NCBI GenBank assembly: GCA_014529385.2
Contig: CM043946.1
Span: forward strand, 22,958,077 to 23,022,076
DNA from: Adiantum capillus-veneris
Taxonomy: Eukaryota; Streptophyta; Polypodiopsida; Polypodiales; Pteridaceae
Length of the DNA: 64,000 nt
Direction: 5' to 3'
How positions within the stretch are numbered: position 1 is the stretch's first letter; each line of letters opens with the position of its first letter. The translations under genes and the position numbers were made by a program. Shown here one piece after another: positions 54,507 through 64,000 of the stretch. The notes beneath the pieces are model-generated. The model was not told where the DNA came from, searched no databases, and saw only the letters and a program-made list of their open reading frames with translations.

Positions 54507-55255
54507 TGTCACATGCACATCTAACCCTATGTGCATGTGGACAAGCTAACTCCTATTTCTAGGGTTTAGGACAACCTAGGAAGTGTTCTAACTTCTGGCA
54601 CCCTTGTGAGCTTGTACGCAAGACATGCATGTCCAAGCACTTTAGATTAGTTGCATATCCTCTTGACTGCACATGAGAACAGCTAGTGTCTGCTAGGTGT
54701 AGGCACTAGGGAGTGTTCCCATACAACACCATTAGTACCAAGTCTAGGTAATAATTGTATGCGGAGCACCTCTTATTAGTGGGTTCTAACTTATTAATAG
54801 TTGACATTATTAGCCAGCGTTTTAAAGGAAAATTATGAGGTCTCTAGGTGTCCTGCTCGACCCAATCATTTTTACCTGTATAGGTGACCCAGGGAGTCAC
54901 CTCTCCAAACACATTAGTACCGGCAGTACAAGTACCGACTGCGCCTTAGTACCTCTAGCGTTTTTGCTAGTAGCAACCACATCATCAGATCAACCTCCCA
55001 CACATCATCAGCACGAGTGTTTTCAGTCTTCAGCCCATCATCGACATCGACATCAACAGATAGCCCTTAGCTTCACAAATCCCAACATCTATGACAAGAT
55101 CCCATTAACATCTTAGCATCTAGGACTATTGTATCAGCATTTGTGCAATCCAAAGCAAATACCTCTCTAGCGATAGAGAGGGGGGCCCCTGTAGGGGGGT
55201 TTGGGACCCCATCTGGTGTTAATCTCCTTTCTCTCTCTCTTTCACTCATAGAAGC
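54507..55255 (+). mobile_element. P-family LTR fragment P3 (+ orientation)
   Basis: Begins TGTCACATGCACATC, a diverged form of the P LTR start, and follows the P order: TGTGCATGTGGACAAGCTA, ACTTCTGGCACCCTTGTGAG, GCGTTTTT motifs, a hairpin and a CT-rich stretch. The U5 end is missing. It meets an inverted P fragment near 55255. Confidence 0.75.
55162..55181 (+). other. P-family LTR hairpin, P3 copy
   Basis: Perfect 8-bp stem: arm CCTCTCTA, GCGA tetraloop (GNRA type), arm TAGAGAGG, followed by GGGGGCCCC. Confidence 0.65.
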
Positions 55256-55930
55256 TTCCGAGAGACGACACAGGATGTCGGGTCCCAACCACCCTCAAGG
55301 GTCTCCTTGCTTTGTTGCCAAAGCAAGTACTTCCTTTATTTCTTGCACAAATGCTGATACAATGAATGCTAAATGCTGAGATGCTAATACTGCTGAGGTT
55401 TGATGGGTATTGTGGTGCTTGATATTGCAGGTACTTGGTACTTGATACTGCGGGTACTGCTGGGTACTGAGGTGCTGCTAGAGATGCTTGGTGCTGCGAC
55501 GACGACGATGATGAGGCTGTGGGCCGATTTGCTATTGCCGGGGACGGCGATGGGCTGAAAACTGAAATCGTTGAAGAGGCTATGCGTTGTGGGGTGAATG
55601 CTGAAAACGCTGAGGCTGATTGTTGAAAAACGCCAAATGTGTTGGGTACTGCTGAGAAGAGATGCTCCTGTGGTGGGTACTGCTTCTTCCCCTGCCTCTT
55701 TTGCCTTCTCTATCGCCCAAAGGGCTTGTTTTATAGGTCCTTTAGCCATGTGCCCTACCTAATTTTAATAAATGACGTGTTAAAGTCACTTATTATTAAA
55801 TGACTTATGTGACTGTTCATATGCCTATATGCTGAAGTGACTTAACTGTGTAAGTGAGGGTATGCAACTATGACCGGCCTGGTCACGTCTTGCTAGAGGC
55901 TCACAAAATGCAAGGCTAGATCCTAAGCTA
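55256..55930 (-). mobile_element. P-family LTR fragment P4 (inverted)
   Basis: On the minus strand this follows the P1 LTR: GGTCATAGTTGCATACCCTC near 55870, a CCTATAAAACAAG TATA region near 55733, GCGTTTTT and TTTCAGCC motifs, CAGTACC-like repeats, a hairpin, then GTGTCGTCTCTC near the junction. With P3 it forms a head-to-head pair of LTR halves. Confidence 0.75.
55306..55327 (-). other. P-family LTR hairpin, P4 copy
   Basis: Perfect 9-bp stem: arms CTTGCTTTG and CAAAGCAAG around a 4-base loop (GCAA on the LTR sense strand). It differs from the P1 stem by one compensatory pair. Confidence 0.65.
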
Positions 55931-56090
55931 ACTAAGACGGACGCTAGACTGTAGCAGTAGCTTGTCGACGTAGCGCAAGTGAAGTGCAGAGACAGCCTAT
56001 GAGAAACCTTAGTGCCTCACATAGAGACGATGACTTGAGGAGGTGATGGAGGGTACAAATGTCAAAGTGAAGCGGAAGGTCTGGTGACAC

Positions 56091-56242
<152 letters not shown>

Positions 56243-56290
56243 AGTTTTAACGTCGTAGGAAACTATCTCAAGAGACCTTAAAGATCTAGC

Positions 56291-57262
56291 TGAAGAAATG
56301 AAATGAAATGTTATATTAACGTCTTCAAAAGGCCAGAATGACCTATGAGACCAAACTGATACAAAAGTGGTGAATCTGTTACAATGTCTGGGGACCTTAG
56401 TACTAAAGTACTAAGTGTGAAAAGTGTGAAAGTGTAAAAATAAATGTGAAAAACTAAATACAAAGTATTAAATAAACTTCTTAGGAGCATTCTGGGTGTC
56501 TGGCTAGAATGCTTCTAATCCTTTGTTGTAGTCTCCTCCGGTAAAGTGTGCTTCTGCATCTTGGTCGCGGTCGTCTCGATTTCCTAAGCTCAATCGCTCT
56601 GTCAATTAGGGTGCCTTTGGTATGAATGTGCGTACTCCTTTGTGCTGGCTGCTGTCCTCTTGCTTCTCCTTCCACTCCTGCTTCTCTCGATCCGAAGAAA
56701 TCTATGATCTGCCTCTGAGGCTGTAGTGCTCTTTGTCTTCTCATTAGATTATCCCTGTGCCGATGTAGTTCCAGTAGGTACAAGCCTAAGCATCTTTGAT
56801 CTTGGTATTGCATGATTCTATCTAGAGGTCCAAAGCCTTCTTTAAATAGGCAATGGAAACGCCCACATATCTCATAGTATACGGTGCAGTGGCATATGTA
56901 GTGTAATTCTGTCTCCGGCTCCATTCTGCATAACTTGCAAATTCTGCTCTTAGGTGGGATTCCCCTAAATCTGCCAAATTCAATTTCCAACTGGTGTGAG
57001 GATGTACGAATCTGACCAATAGCACATCTCAAACCATGAGACAGGTGGGTATCCATGTAGCTCGTGCGAATCACAAATCCATCTTCAGATAGCTGTAGGA
57101 AGTTTTCTTTGTAGTCGGCCATCTTTGTGCCCAATTCTTGTGTAGGGTCTACCCATGTCCTCTTAGTATCCAACTGTATAAGATCCTGTCGGATGATTTT
57201 ATTAATCTCCGTTCGTGTAATTGCCAGTGATGGAGCCTCAAGAGAGTATTGGAAGGGGGGTA
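56291..57262 (-). pseudogene. LINE ORF2 C-terminus and 3' end
   Basis: Minus-strand 3' end of a non-LTR retrotransposon. The frame of about 260 codons (from 57262) has QLPPFQYSLEAPSLAITRTE, LSHGLRCAIGQIRTSSHQLE and the zinc-binding segment RICKLCRMEPETELHYICHC of the zf-RVT type that follows RT in plant LINEs. A basic, Arg-rich tail ends in RHPECS. The 3' untranslated end with an ATTTC-like tail reaches about 56291. The RT itself is not present; T2 begins directly upstream. Confidence 0.75.
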
Positions 57263-57264
57263 AT

Positions 57265-57842
57265 TGTAGCAAGGCTACAGTGTCACTTCACAGGACAGAC
57301 AGACGGTTGGACAGTTAGTTACAGTTGGTCTGGTTCACACTAGACGGACCCTTTTGGGCTGGGGAGTGACACGTGGCAGGGTACCGACGGTGGTCTAGTG
57401 GACATCGTGGCCAGGTCACCACCACCACTCAATTTGGAGATAGACTTAGCTGACTGGACATTTGTGAGCCGTTGGTGGCTCTTTATGGTTGTACATATGA
57501 TTAGTCGTTTTGGGCCAGTTGCATTATCTTGTACGTAGTCGTCTAGAGTGAGTCTATGCACAGAGCACTGCTTCACCATCCCTGCACATCTGAGCCTCGA
57601 CACCCCCATTGTACCTGTGAGTCCTTGACTGGAGCTGAGTGTGCTGCCACGCCAGAGTCTGTATCAGTCTTTGAGATAGTCGAGTCATATGTTCTGGTCT
57701 GCTGTTGTGTCTTTGTGAGCTCTGTTGATGGCTATTGTTTCCTTTCTGTTCAGTTTGTTTGAGTGAGATTGTCACGCACATTGCACTAAGGACCACCCAC
57801 TGTAGAGAGCACGACACATTATCTGCGCTACAGGTGCTCTCA
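57265..57842 (+). mobile_element. Putative 5' LTR of T2
   Basis: Begins TGTAGCAAGGCTACAGTGTC and ends GGTGCTCTCA, 578 bp, followed by TTTTGGCG. The partner LTR lies outside the window, so both ends are inferred from TG...CA and the primer-site position. Confidence 0.55.
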
Positions 57843-57844
57843 TT

Positions 57845-57863
57845 TTGGCGATCACGGTGGGAC
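57845..57863 (+). promoter_or_regulatory. Putative primer-binding site of T2
   Basis: TTGGCGATCACGGTGGGAC two bases after the putative LTR end, the same layout as in T1 and G1. The tRNA is not identified. Confidence 0.5.
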
Positions 57864-57934
57864 CGCTACAGAAATCTCACTCTGTGAGGTGCCAATCTTG
57901 AAGCTAGTTAGGATTATCTAGCTTCGCCGACCTT

Positions 57935-58100
57935 GCCTTGCACTGTTCTCCTATAGCCTGGTCCAACTGTTCCCCTCTCGCCTGGTCCAACTGGTCTAGT
58001 CCTCTCTCGCCCTGGTCCAACCTGTCCTCGTCCCTGTCTAGACCTCCTCGACCTTGGTCTAGTCCTCCTCGTCCCTGGTCCAGCCTGGTCCAGTCACTTG
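57935..58100. repeat. CCTGGTCCAACTG-like tandem repeats in T2 leader
   Basis: Ten or more imperfect copies of a CTGGTCCA(A/G)-type unit with CCTCGTCC spacers, in the untranslated leader. No gene is seen between the primer site and gag. Confidence 0.7.
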
Positions 58101-58182
58101 CTTTGTCTAGTATAGTCTAGACCAGTCTTCAGCCAGTTCAAGGTTTTCTTGCCCGAAGGTTGGTGGGATTGGTTGTCACTGC

Positions 58183-59790
58183 ATGACACATACAAGGCGG
58201 TCTGTCGAGCGTCAAAGCGCACTACTGAGCCCTCTGCAGTACTATAACAGAAGACGACCTTTGGTACCGAGTAGAAGTCCTTCAACCTCATCACCTATCC
58301 CTCCACATACATCACCCATTCCTTCATCCGCTTCCACATCTTCGAGATCTCCTTCTCCACTAAAGCTCTCTCCTATTTTGCTACAGGTTGCTGAGCTACA
58401 GGCTCAGCAAGGGGCCATGGAGCCGTTGGCTAGCGTTTTGGCTAAGGTAAACATCAAGTTCCCTACATTCAAAGGACTCTTCAGAAGATGCTGACGACCA
58501 TGCAAGGAGATTTGTATCTCTCTGTAGGGGTCGTGGTCTTAACAGGGAAGATGCCTACTTGGTACTCTTTCCATCCACCTTGGATGGCTTAGCAGACAAA
58601 TGGTACAGCCAGTTTGCAGAGAACCATTTTGCAACTTAGGCAGCCTTAAGGCAACAATTCTGTGCAGCTTTCAGGCCCGGTGACTACCAAGAGAAGGTGT
58701 TGGATGAGTTAGCCAACATGGTGCTCCAGCCAGAGGAGACTTTTGCAGAGCTTATGACTAAGACCAAGTCTCTGGTTGCCAAGCTTCCTCAGCAACCCGG
58801 TGAATTCATGGTGAAGAAGTGGGTGGAGAAGGCGCTTCCCAAAACTTCTCAACAAAAACTCTGAGAGAGTCTCCGACCCGACGCCACTTTGGAGGAGTTC
58901 ATCGCAACTGCTACTAGGATAGAGGGGGCTAGGAAGCTGTTCAACAACTCCCCTCACATAGAGACCTCCTCTGTGTTTTCGGAAGGTCCTGCTGATCCAT
59001 TGACTTCTTTACGGAGAGAACTTGAAGCCCTAAAACTACAACGTGCTCTTCAAGAGGAGAAAAATATCTCTCTTCGCCAGGAGAAACCCCCACATCTTGA
59101 GGCTTTGGATCAAATCAAGAGAGAGCTAGAAGAGCTTCGGTCTCAACAAGAGGCTAAAGCTATGGTATGGTGCAGCTCGTGTCGCTCTCCAGAGCATCCT
59201 CCACAGGACTATCCCCTTCGGGCTTATTGCCACTTTTGTGAAAAATCTGGGCACGAAGACAAGGATTTCTACTATATCAAGGGGTTGCAGCAAATACAAC
59301 AAAGTTTAGGTCCTTCTCTCCAACAAGGGCTAGCAGCTGCATCGAACATGGTCTCACCCTATGGCCATCAAAACCCGTTGCCACCTCTGCTGACAACACC
59401 TCCTATGCAGCAAGGTATGCACAATAACTTTGCATCTCCCAGCTTTTATCATGCTAGTACTCCTTCAGTTCCCTAAAGCTTCTACAAGTCAGCCTCCGGT
59501 CCCATGCAGCAAGGGCAGAGCCCACCTCGCCCCTCAAATAGGCCAATTTTGTGCTACAGGTGCGGGGAGTATGGACACTATCAGAGCTAATGTCCCTCAC
59601 CAGAAGGGTTCCATCCTTGTGGACATTGCCCTGAAGCTAAGGATCACTATAGTAAGGATTGCCCAAAACAACGAGCGTCCACATCTGCAAACACAAGCCA
59701 GCAGGAGTTTACATTTCCAAAGCTTAACCTCATCACAGTAAGCTCCATTCCACAGGCACCGCCTTCCACTCTTGTAGTTGCCTCTCAAGA
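58183..59790 (+). pseudogene. T2 gag, broken
   Basis: Starts MTHTRRSVERQSALLSPLQY with a Ser/Pro-rich N-terminus. The gag core in another frame reads GRGLNREDAYLVLFPSTLDG and LADKWYSQFAENHFAT. A frame at 58889-59476 has a charged coiled coil (LTSLRRELEALKLQRALQEE) and knuckle-like motifs CSSCRSPEHPPQDY and CHFCEKSGHEDKDF whose last Cys is lost. Further on are CYRCGEYGHYQS with a stop before its last Cys, and CPEAKDHYSKDC. Repeated zinc motifs of this kind are unusual, though each is damaged. Confidence 0.75.
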
Positions 59791-59794
59791 AGGG

Positions 59795-61957
59795 TTGAAG
59801 CAAGTGGAAGAGCCGGCTGGGGTGCTCACACGGGCACAGAGAGCTACTCTAGGCCTCAGCCTCCCTGGTGGTCCAATCTTTCCATCTCCTGTCACACAAA
59901 TGAGTCAACCTCCAGTAGTAACTGACAAACCAGCAGGTAGTGTCAAGAGCCAGCCTACCTCGCTTCTATCAGATATTGATGGTGCTTTCATCGAAGCAGT
60001 AGAGGACTTGCAAAAGCTTAACATACCGGAGCAAGCTCTAATCAAAGGAAACAAGCCCACAGCAGAGTCTATCTTGAAAAACACTTTTCAACAAGTGTCA
60101 CTGTACGACATGCTTCGACTTGATGCAAATTTTAGAAGTGACACCCTTTTCATCATCCAGTCTCTGTACCCTGGTGCAGGGCCTAGTGGCGGGCACCTAC
60201 CTGTGCAGCCCTTGGAGTCCTACATGATTTCATATCCAGCTGCTCCCCTCACCGACTATAAAAGTCCTCGTCTCACTGTGTCTATTCTTGGGCATCAATT
60301 CTCAGGCGTCATAGCGAATGGTGGATCTGGGATCAATCCGATGCCAGAATTTACCATGTTGGCCTTAGGCCTGCAGCCTACCCGCCTTGCTCCATTCACT
60401 GTTACATTGGCAGACCAGAGGACAGTCTACCCTGTGGGCATAGTAGAGAAGGTGCCTCTGATGATACAAGACTTCACATTTAGCTTGGATTTTGTGGTGG
60501 TCAGTCTTCCTCAGGTGGAGGGAGGATTTCCTTTGCTGATTGGTCGACCATGGTTGAGGCATACTAAGGCACTTCATGATTGGGGCAACGACGCCATGTG
60601 GATACATACTCCTGGCTCCCCCATGCAACCAATTCGGCTCGAAGGAGGTATGGATCCAGTGGTTCATCACAGCTCATTATCAGTACAGTCCAACCTCGAC
60701 CCTGAGCAGCCCACCCCCCCTAACGGGTATGACGACGACCTGCTGCAGAGGCTGGAAGCTACTGCCTCGATGCCATGCTATATGGTCTCTATTCAAAACT
60801 CACATGTGCCGGTAACATTCTCTCTTCCAACTCCTCAGGCGGACACAGATGTCACAAATCCTACACTAGACAGTAGTCCTACAGCAGACAGTGGACAAGT
60901 CCAAGCAGTAAGTGGGTCAGCCCCAAATTCTCAAGATTCAGATGATCCTCCTATGGAAGCCCTCGGCCTCGGGGAACCTATCACACATCACCGAAGGGGG
61001 AAAAAATCTCCTCTGCATGAACTTGCCAATGATTCCCCCCTTCCTCTAACATCTCCCAGGTCGGATGCCCCGCCCACTCTAAAGCACCCGGTTATGTCTG
61101 TGTCTGAAGATTTACCTTTCGATGAGCTTCCGCCTGGATGGTTACAAGAAGAGTATGCGGAGTTTCCAATCGATCAAACGCCAGCACATGATGTCTCGAA
61201 GCTCCAAGAGGCAGCTCATGTTTCAACTTCTGAAGTACCCTCCACAGTTACACCTCCTGACCCTGTCAAAAAAGTCAACCGGGGCGACCCTGACAACCCT
61301 CAGCACGTCCTCTTAGCAGCTTGGTTATGGGAGCATCCCGCATTACTCAATCAGGTAGTCTCTTTCATACACTCTTTTAAAGATGTTTTTGCTTGGTCCT
61401 ACAAGGATTTGGAGGGGATCCCACCAGAATTGGGTGTCCACACTATACCTCTGGTTGAAGGGGCTAAGCCTGTAAGAGGCCGAGCTTACAAGCTCAATCC
61501 GAAGTATGCTGAGGCAGTCAAGTCAGAGTTGGAAAAAATGCAAGAGACAGGGATCATTGTACGTATGGAGCACTCTGAGTGGTTATCACCCATGGTGATA
61601 GCGCCTAAGAAGCAATCCAACAAAATCCGTGTGTGCGTAGATTACCGTGCTCTGAATAAGGTAACTATCCCAGATGGTTTCCCAACACCTTTCACTGAGC
61701 GTGTGCTCGAAGATGTAGCAGGGCATGTATTGTACAGTTTCATGGATGTGTTTAGTGGATACAATCAGTTGGGCATCCATCCAGGTGATCAGCTGAAAAC
61801 GGCCTTTGTGACTCCCTGGGGTATTTTTATCTACACTAGAATGTCTTTTGGGTTGAAAAACGCTCCACCTTCTTTCAATCGAGCGGTGTATCTCATCTTT
61901 TGTCCTCTGCTTACGGATCATCTTCGCATCTTCATGGACGATTTTTCGACCTTCTGA
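59795..61957 (+). pseudogene. T2 protease and reverse transcriptase
   Basis: Open frame of 720 codons. It begins with a conserved linker (VLTRAQRATLGLSLPG) and enters the protease at LGHQFSGVIANGGSGINPMP, where Asn replaces the catalytic Asp; GGFPLLIGRPWLRHTKALHD closes the fold. A 300-residue Pro/Ser/Asp-rich spacer follows. RT starts at SFKDVFAWSYKDLEGIPPEL, with NKIRVCVDYRALNKVTIPDG, FMDVFSGYNQLGIHPGDQLK, SFGLKNAPPSFNRAVYL and the active site LRIFMDDF, after which a frame change ends the ORF. Confidence 0.92.
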
Positions 61958-61978
61958 AGTGCTCAATGTTCAGCCCCA

Positions 61979-62812
61979 ATGGAAAATTTAGAGGAACACC
62001 TCGCTCAGCTCTCTGCTGTCTTCCTCAGGTGCAGAGTGGCACGGCTAAAACTCAATCCTAACAAATGTCACTTTTTGGTCACTGAAGGCACACTTCTAGG
62101 CCATGTGGTGTCTGCCAAAGGTTTAGCACCAGACCCAGAGAAGATCGTGGCAATCTTGAAGTTACCACCTCCTATCAATCCGAAAGGTGTTCAGAGATTT
62201 GTAGGCCACACAGGATATCATCAGAGGTTCATACGGATGTATGCACAGGTGGCTCAACCATTGACCCGACTAACTAGTGCTACAGTACCCTTTCAATGGT
62301 CAAAGCCTGAGGTTGAAGCATTTGAATACCTCAAAAAGCGCCTCACTGAAGCACCTATTTTAGTGGCTCCAGATTGGTCTCTTCCTTTTCATGTGCATAC
62401 GGATGCCAGTCAACTGGCTGTGGGGGCTGTGCTGACTCAGCCTAGTAAAGAGTACAACCTGGATCGCCCTGTTCACTATGCAAGTCGCGTGCTCACCAAA
62501 GCAGAGCGCAACTACAGCACCACAGAAAGGGAAGGTTTGGCTATGGTGTATTCTTTACTAAAGTTTCTTCATTACTTGTTAGGGGTTCACTTCACTATCA
62601 TCACAGATCATCATGCGCTACGCTATCTTCTAAATAAACCCCAAGTTGCAGGACGAGTGTGGAGATGGCTACTCATATTCCAGGAGTTCGACTTCGAAGT
62701 AGTTCTTAGTCCAGGCAAGCGGCACGTCATGGCCGACCATCTCTCTCACATACACATAGGTGAGCCTAATACTTGGGTTTATGATGATTTTCTTGACAGT
62801 CATCTTTTTTAG
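61979..62812 (+). pseudogene. T2 RT thumb and RNase H
   Basis: Continues pol in another frame: MENLEEHLAQLSAVFLRCRV, PNKCHFLVTEGTLLGHVVSA, then RNase H with [40 protein letters not shown] and [24 protein letters not shown] at 62810 separates it from the integrase, which follows in the same frame. Confidence 0.92.
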
Positions 62813-64000
62813 GTGGACACAACCACAGAATGGTATGGAGATGTGTTACATCTGCTCTCTATTGGCCTATATCCTGAGAATGCTTCTCCCTTGCAAAAAA
62901 GAAGACTTTTGCTGAAATCTAGACCATTCTCTTTGATTGGTGGACAGCTCTATAAATCAGGGCCAGATGGTGTGCTGCGAAGGTGCGTCTCCCCTCATGA
63001 GGTAGACCACATTCTAGAGGATGCACACAGTGGTCCTACTGGTGGCCACTATCCAGGTCACATCACGACACAAAAAATCTTACAGACTGGCTTGTGGTGG
63101 CCCTATATATTTCGAGATGCTATTGCTCATGTCAAGATTTGTGATGTCTGCCAGCGATGTGCACCTAAGCCTAGCAAGCAATCAAATCGCCCTCTCCAAG
63201 TATCTATGGCGTGGTTGCCCTTTGAGAGATGGGGTTTGGACTTTGTAGATCTAGTTACTCCATCTGCTCAACCAGGCAATCGTAAGTATCTCTTGGTAGC
63301 AACAGATTATGCAACGAAATGGCCGAAGTGGTGGCTACCATCGACTGCACAGCCGCCACTGTCGCAAAATTTTTGTATGAAAATATTTTTTGCAGGTTTG
63401 GGTGCCCTCTGGAAGTCACGAGTGATCGAGGTAGTCATTTTGTCAACGACTTGATCTCCACTCTCCTCACGAATTACAAGATTTTTCATCGCAAATCTTG
63501 CTCTTACTATCCTAGAGCAAATGGGCAGGTTGAAAGCACTAACAAAGTGCTAATCGCGCTTCTTAAGAAAGCTTGTCATCTGCATCCAAGCTCTTGGGCT
63601 CAGGCTATCCTCGGCACAGTTTGGGCTTATCGCACCTCCTTCAAGGCAACCACTAACTATACCCCATTCCAACTAGCTTTTGGCTTAGAGGCAATTGCAC
63701 CATATGAGTTCAACTCAGGTTCAACAAGAGTGGGAAGCATTCCTGTCACAGCTGGCAGTGCTTCAACAAACCTCTCGCGACTCTCAATGTTAGAAGAAAG
63801 CAGGAGATTAGCTTCACATGCTCTCCAAGCTGAGCAGATTCGTCGCAAAGCGTGGCATGATCGCCATCTCCGAAGGCCGAAAATAATGCAGGGCTCGTTG
63901 GTGCTACTATATCAAGCTAAGTATCTGAAGAAAGCTAAGAAGTTGATTCCAGCCTGGCAAGGGCCCTTTAGAGTACAGGAGATTTTTCCACAGGGGGCTG
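62813..64000 (+). pseudogene. T2 integrase (runs off the window)
   Basis: Zinc-binding region with EDAHSGPTGGHYPGHITTQK and KICDVCQRCAPK; core with FERWGLDFVDLVTPSAQPGN. A frame change near 63325 precedes EVTSDRGSHFVNDLISTLL and SYYPRANGQVESTNKVLIAL, so D, D and E are all kept. The C-terminal domain begins (GSLVLLYQAKYLKKAKKLIP, WQGPFRVQEIFPQG) and continues past 64000. Whether a second protease follows, as in T1, cannot be seen here. Confidence 0.9.

Noticed and set aside
59795-64000. Integrated plant pararetrovirus
   Set aside because: An integrase, an LTR-like end and a gypsy domain order are present, so this is an LTR retrotransposon.

Overview
The window looks like nuclear DNA of a land plant with a large, repeat-rich genome. 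The main evidence is a eukaryotic gene with GT-AG introns and a plastid-type N-terminus, primer sites for plant initiator-Met tRNA, and plant-type Ty3/gypsy, Copia, LINE, Mutator-like and hAT-like elements. The very large introns and the style of the gypsy proteins suggest a fern or another non-seed plant, but that is inference. I saw no bacterial, organellar or CRISPR features and no rRNA or tRNA gene.

One host gene can be followed through the window: a plant alpha/beta-hydrolase on the + strand. Exon 1 starts at 9544, exons 2-7 lie at 10052-12767, and exon 8 is at 54055-54193. The eight exons join in phase to 990 nt (330 codons). Intron 7 is 41,287 bp. The exon carrying the catalytic His was not found before 64000, so intron 8 exceeds 9.8 kb.

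Layout. 1-8400: a decayed minus-strand gypsy gag-protease (G1) with its primer site and probable LTR, a 205-bp duplicated segment, and a broken Mutator-like transposase. 8400-9543: upstream region of the host gene. 9544-12767: exons 1-7. 12768-54054: giant intron 7. 54055-54193: exon 8. 54194-64000: intron 8, with two head-to-head LTR fragments, a LINE 3' end and a Tat-like gypsy element (T2) that runs off the window.

Intron 7 is a nest of elements. In order: a chromovirus tail (K1) split by a hAT-like MITE; a LINE RT piece; an inverted chromovirus fragment (K2) split by a LINE; a rearranged LTR element (P1); a gag-protease-only element (S1) inside a minus-strand Copia; an LTR element without pol (P2) whose 3' LTR is split by a nearly complete Tat-like element (T1); a full-length chromovirus (K3); the 5' end of a Copia element; and short gag and integrase scraps. 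Exact target-site duplications support the T1, S1, LINE and MITE insertions.

Most notable: (1) the host gene split by a 41-kb retrotransposon nest; (2) a second, DTGA-type retropepsin-like domain downstream of the T1 integrase in the same reading frame; (3) a hairpin in the P-family LTRs whose two arms change together between copies; (4) the pol-less P2 element, whose main ORF carries a repeated K-H-D-D-L-H-D motif. All retroelement genes seen are broken or incomplete, often by G-to-A/C-to-T changes at catalytic or zinc-binding residues.
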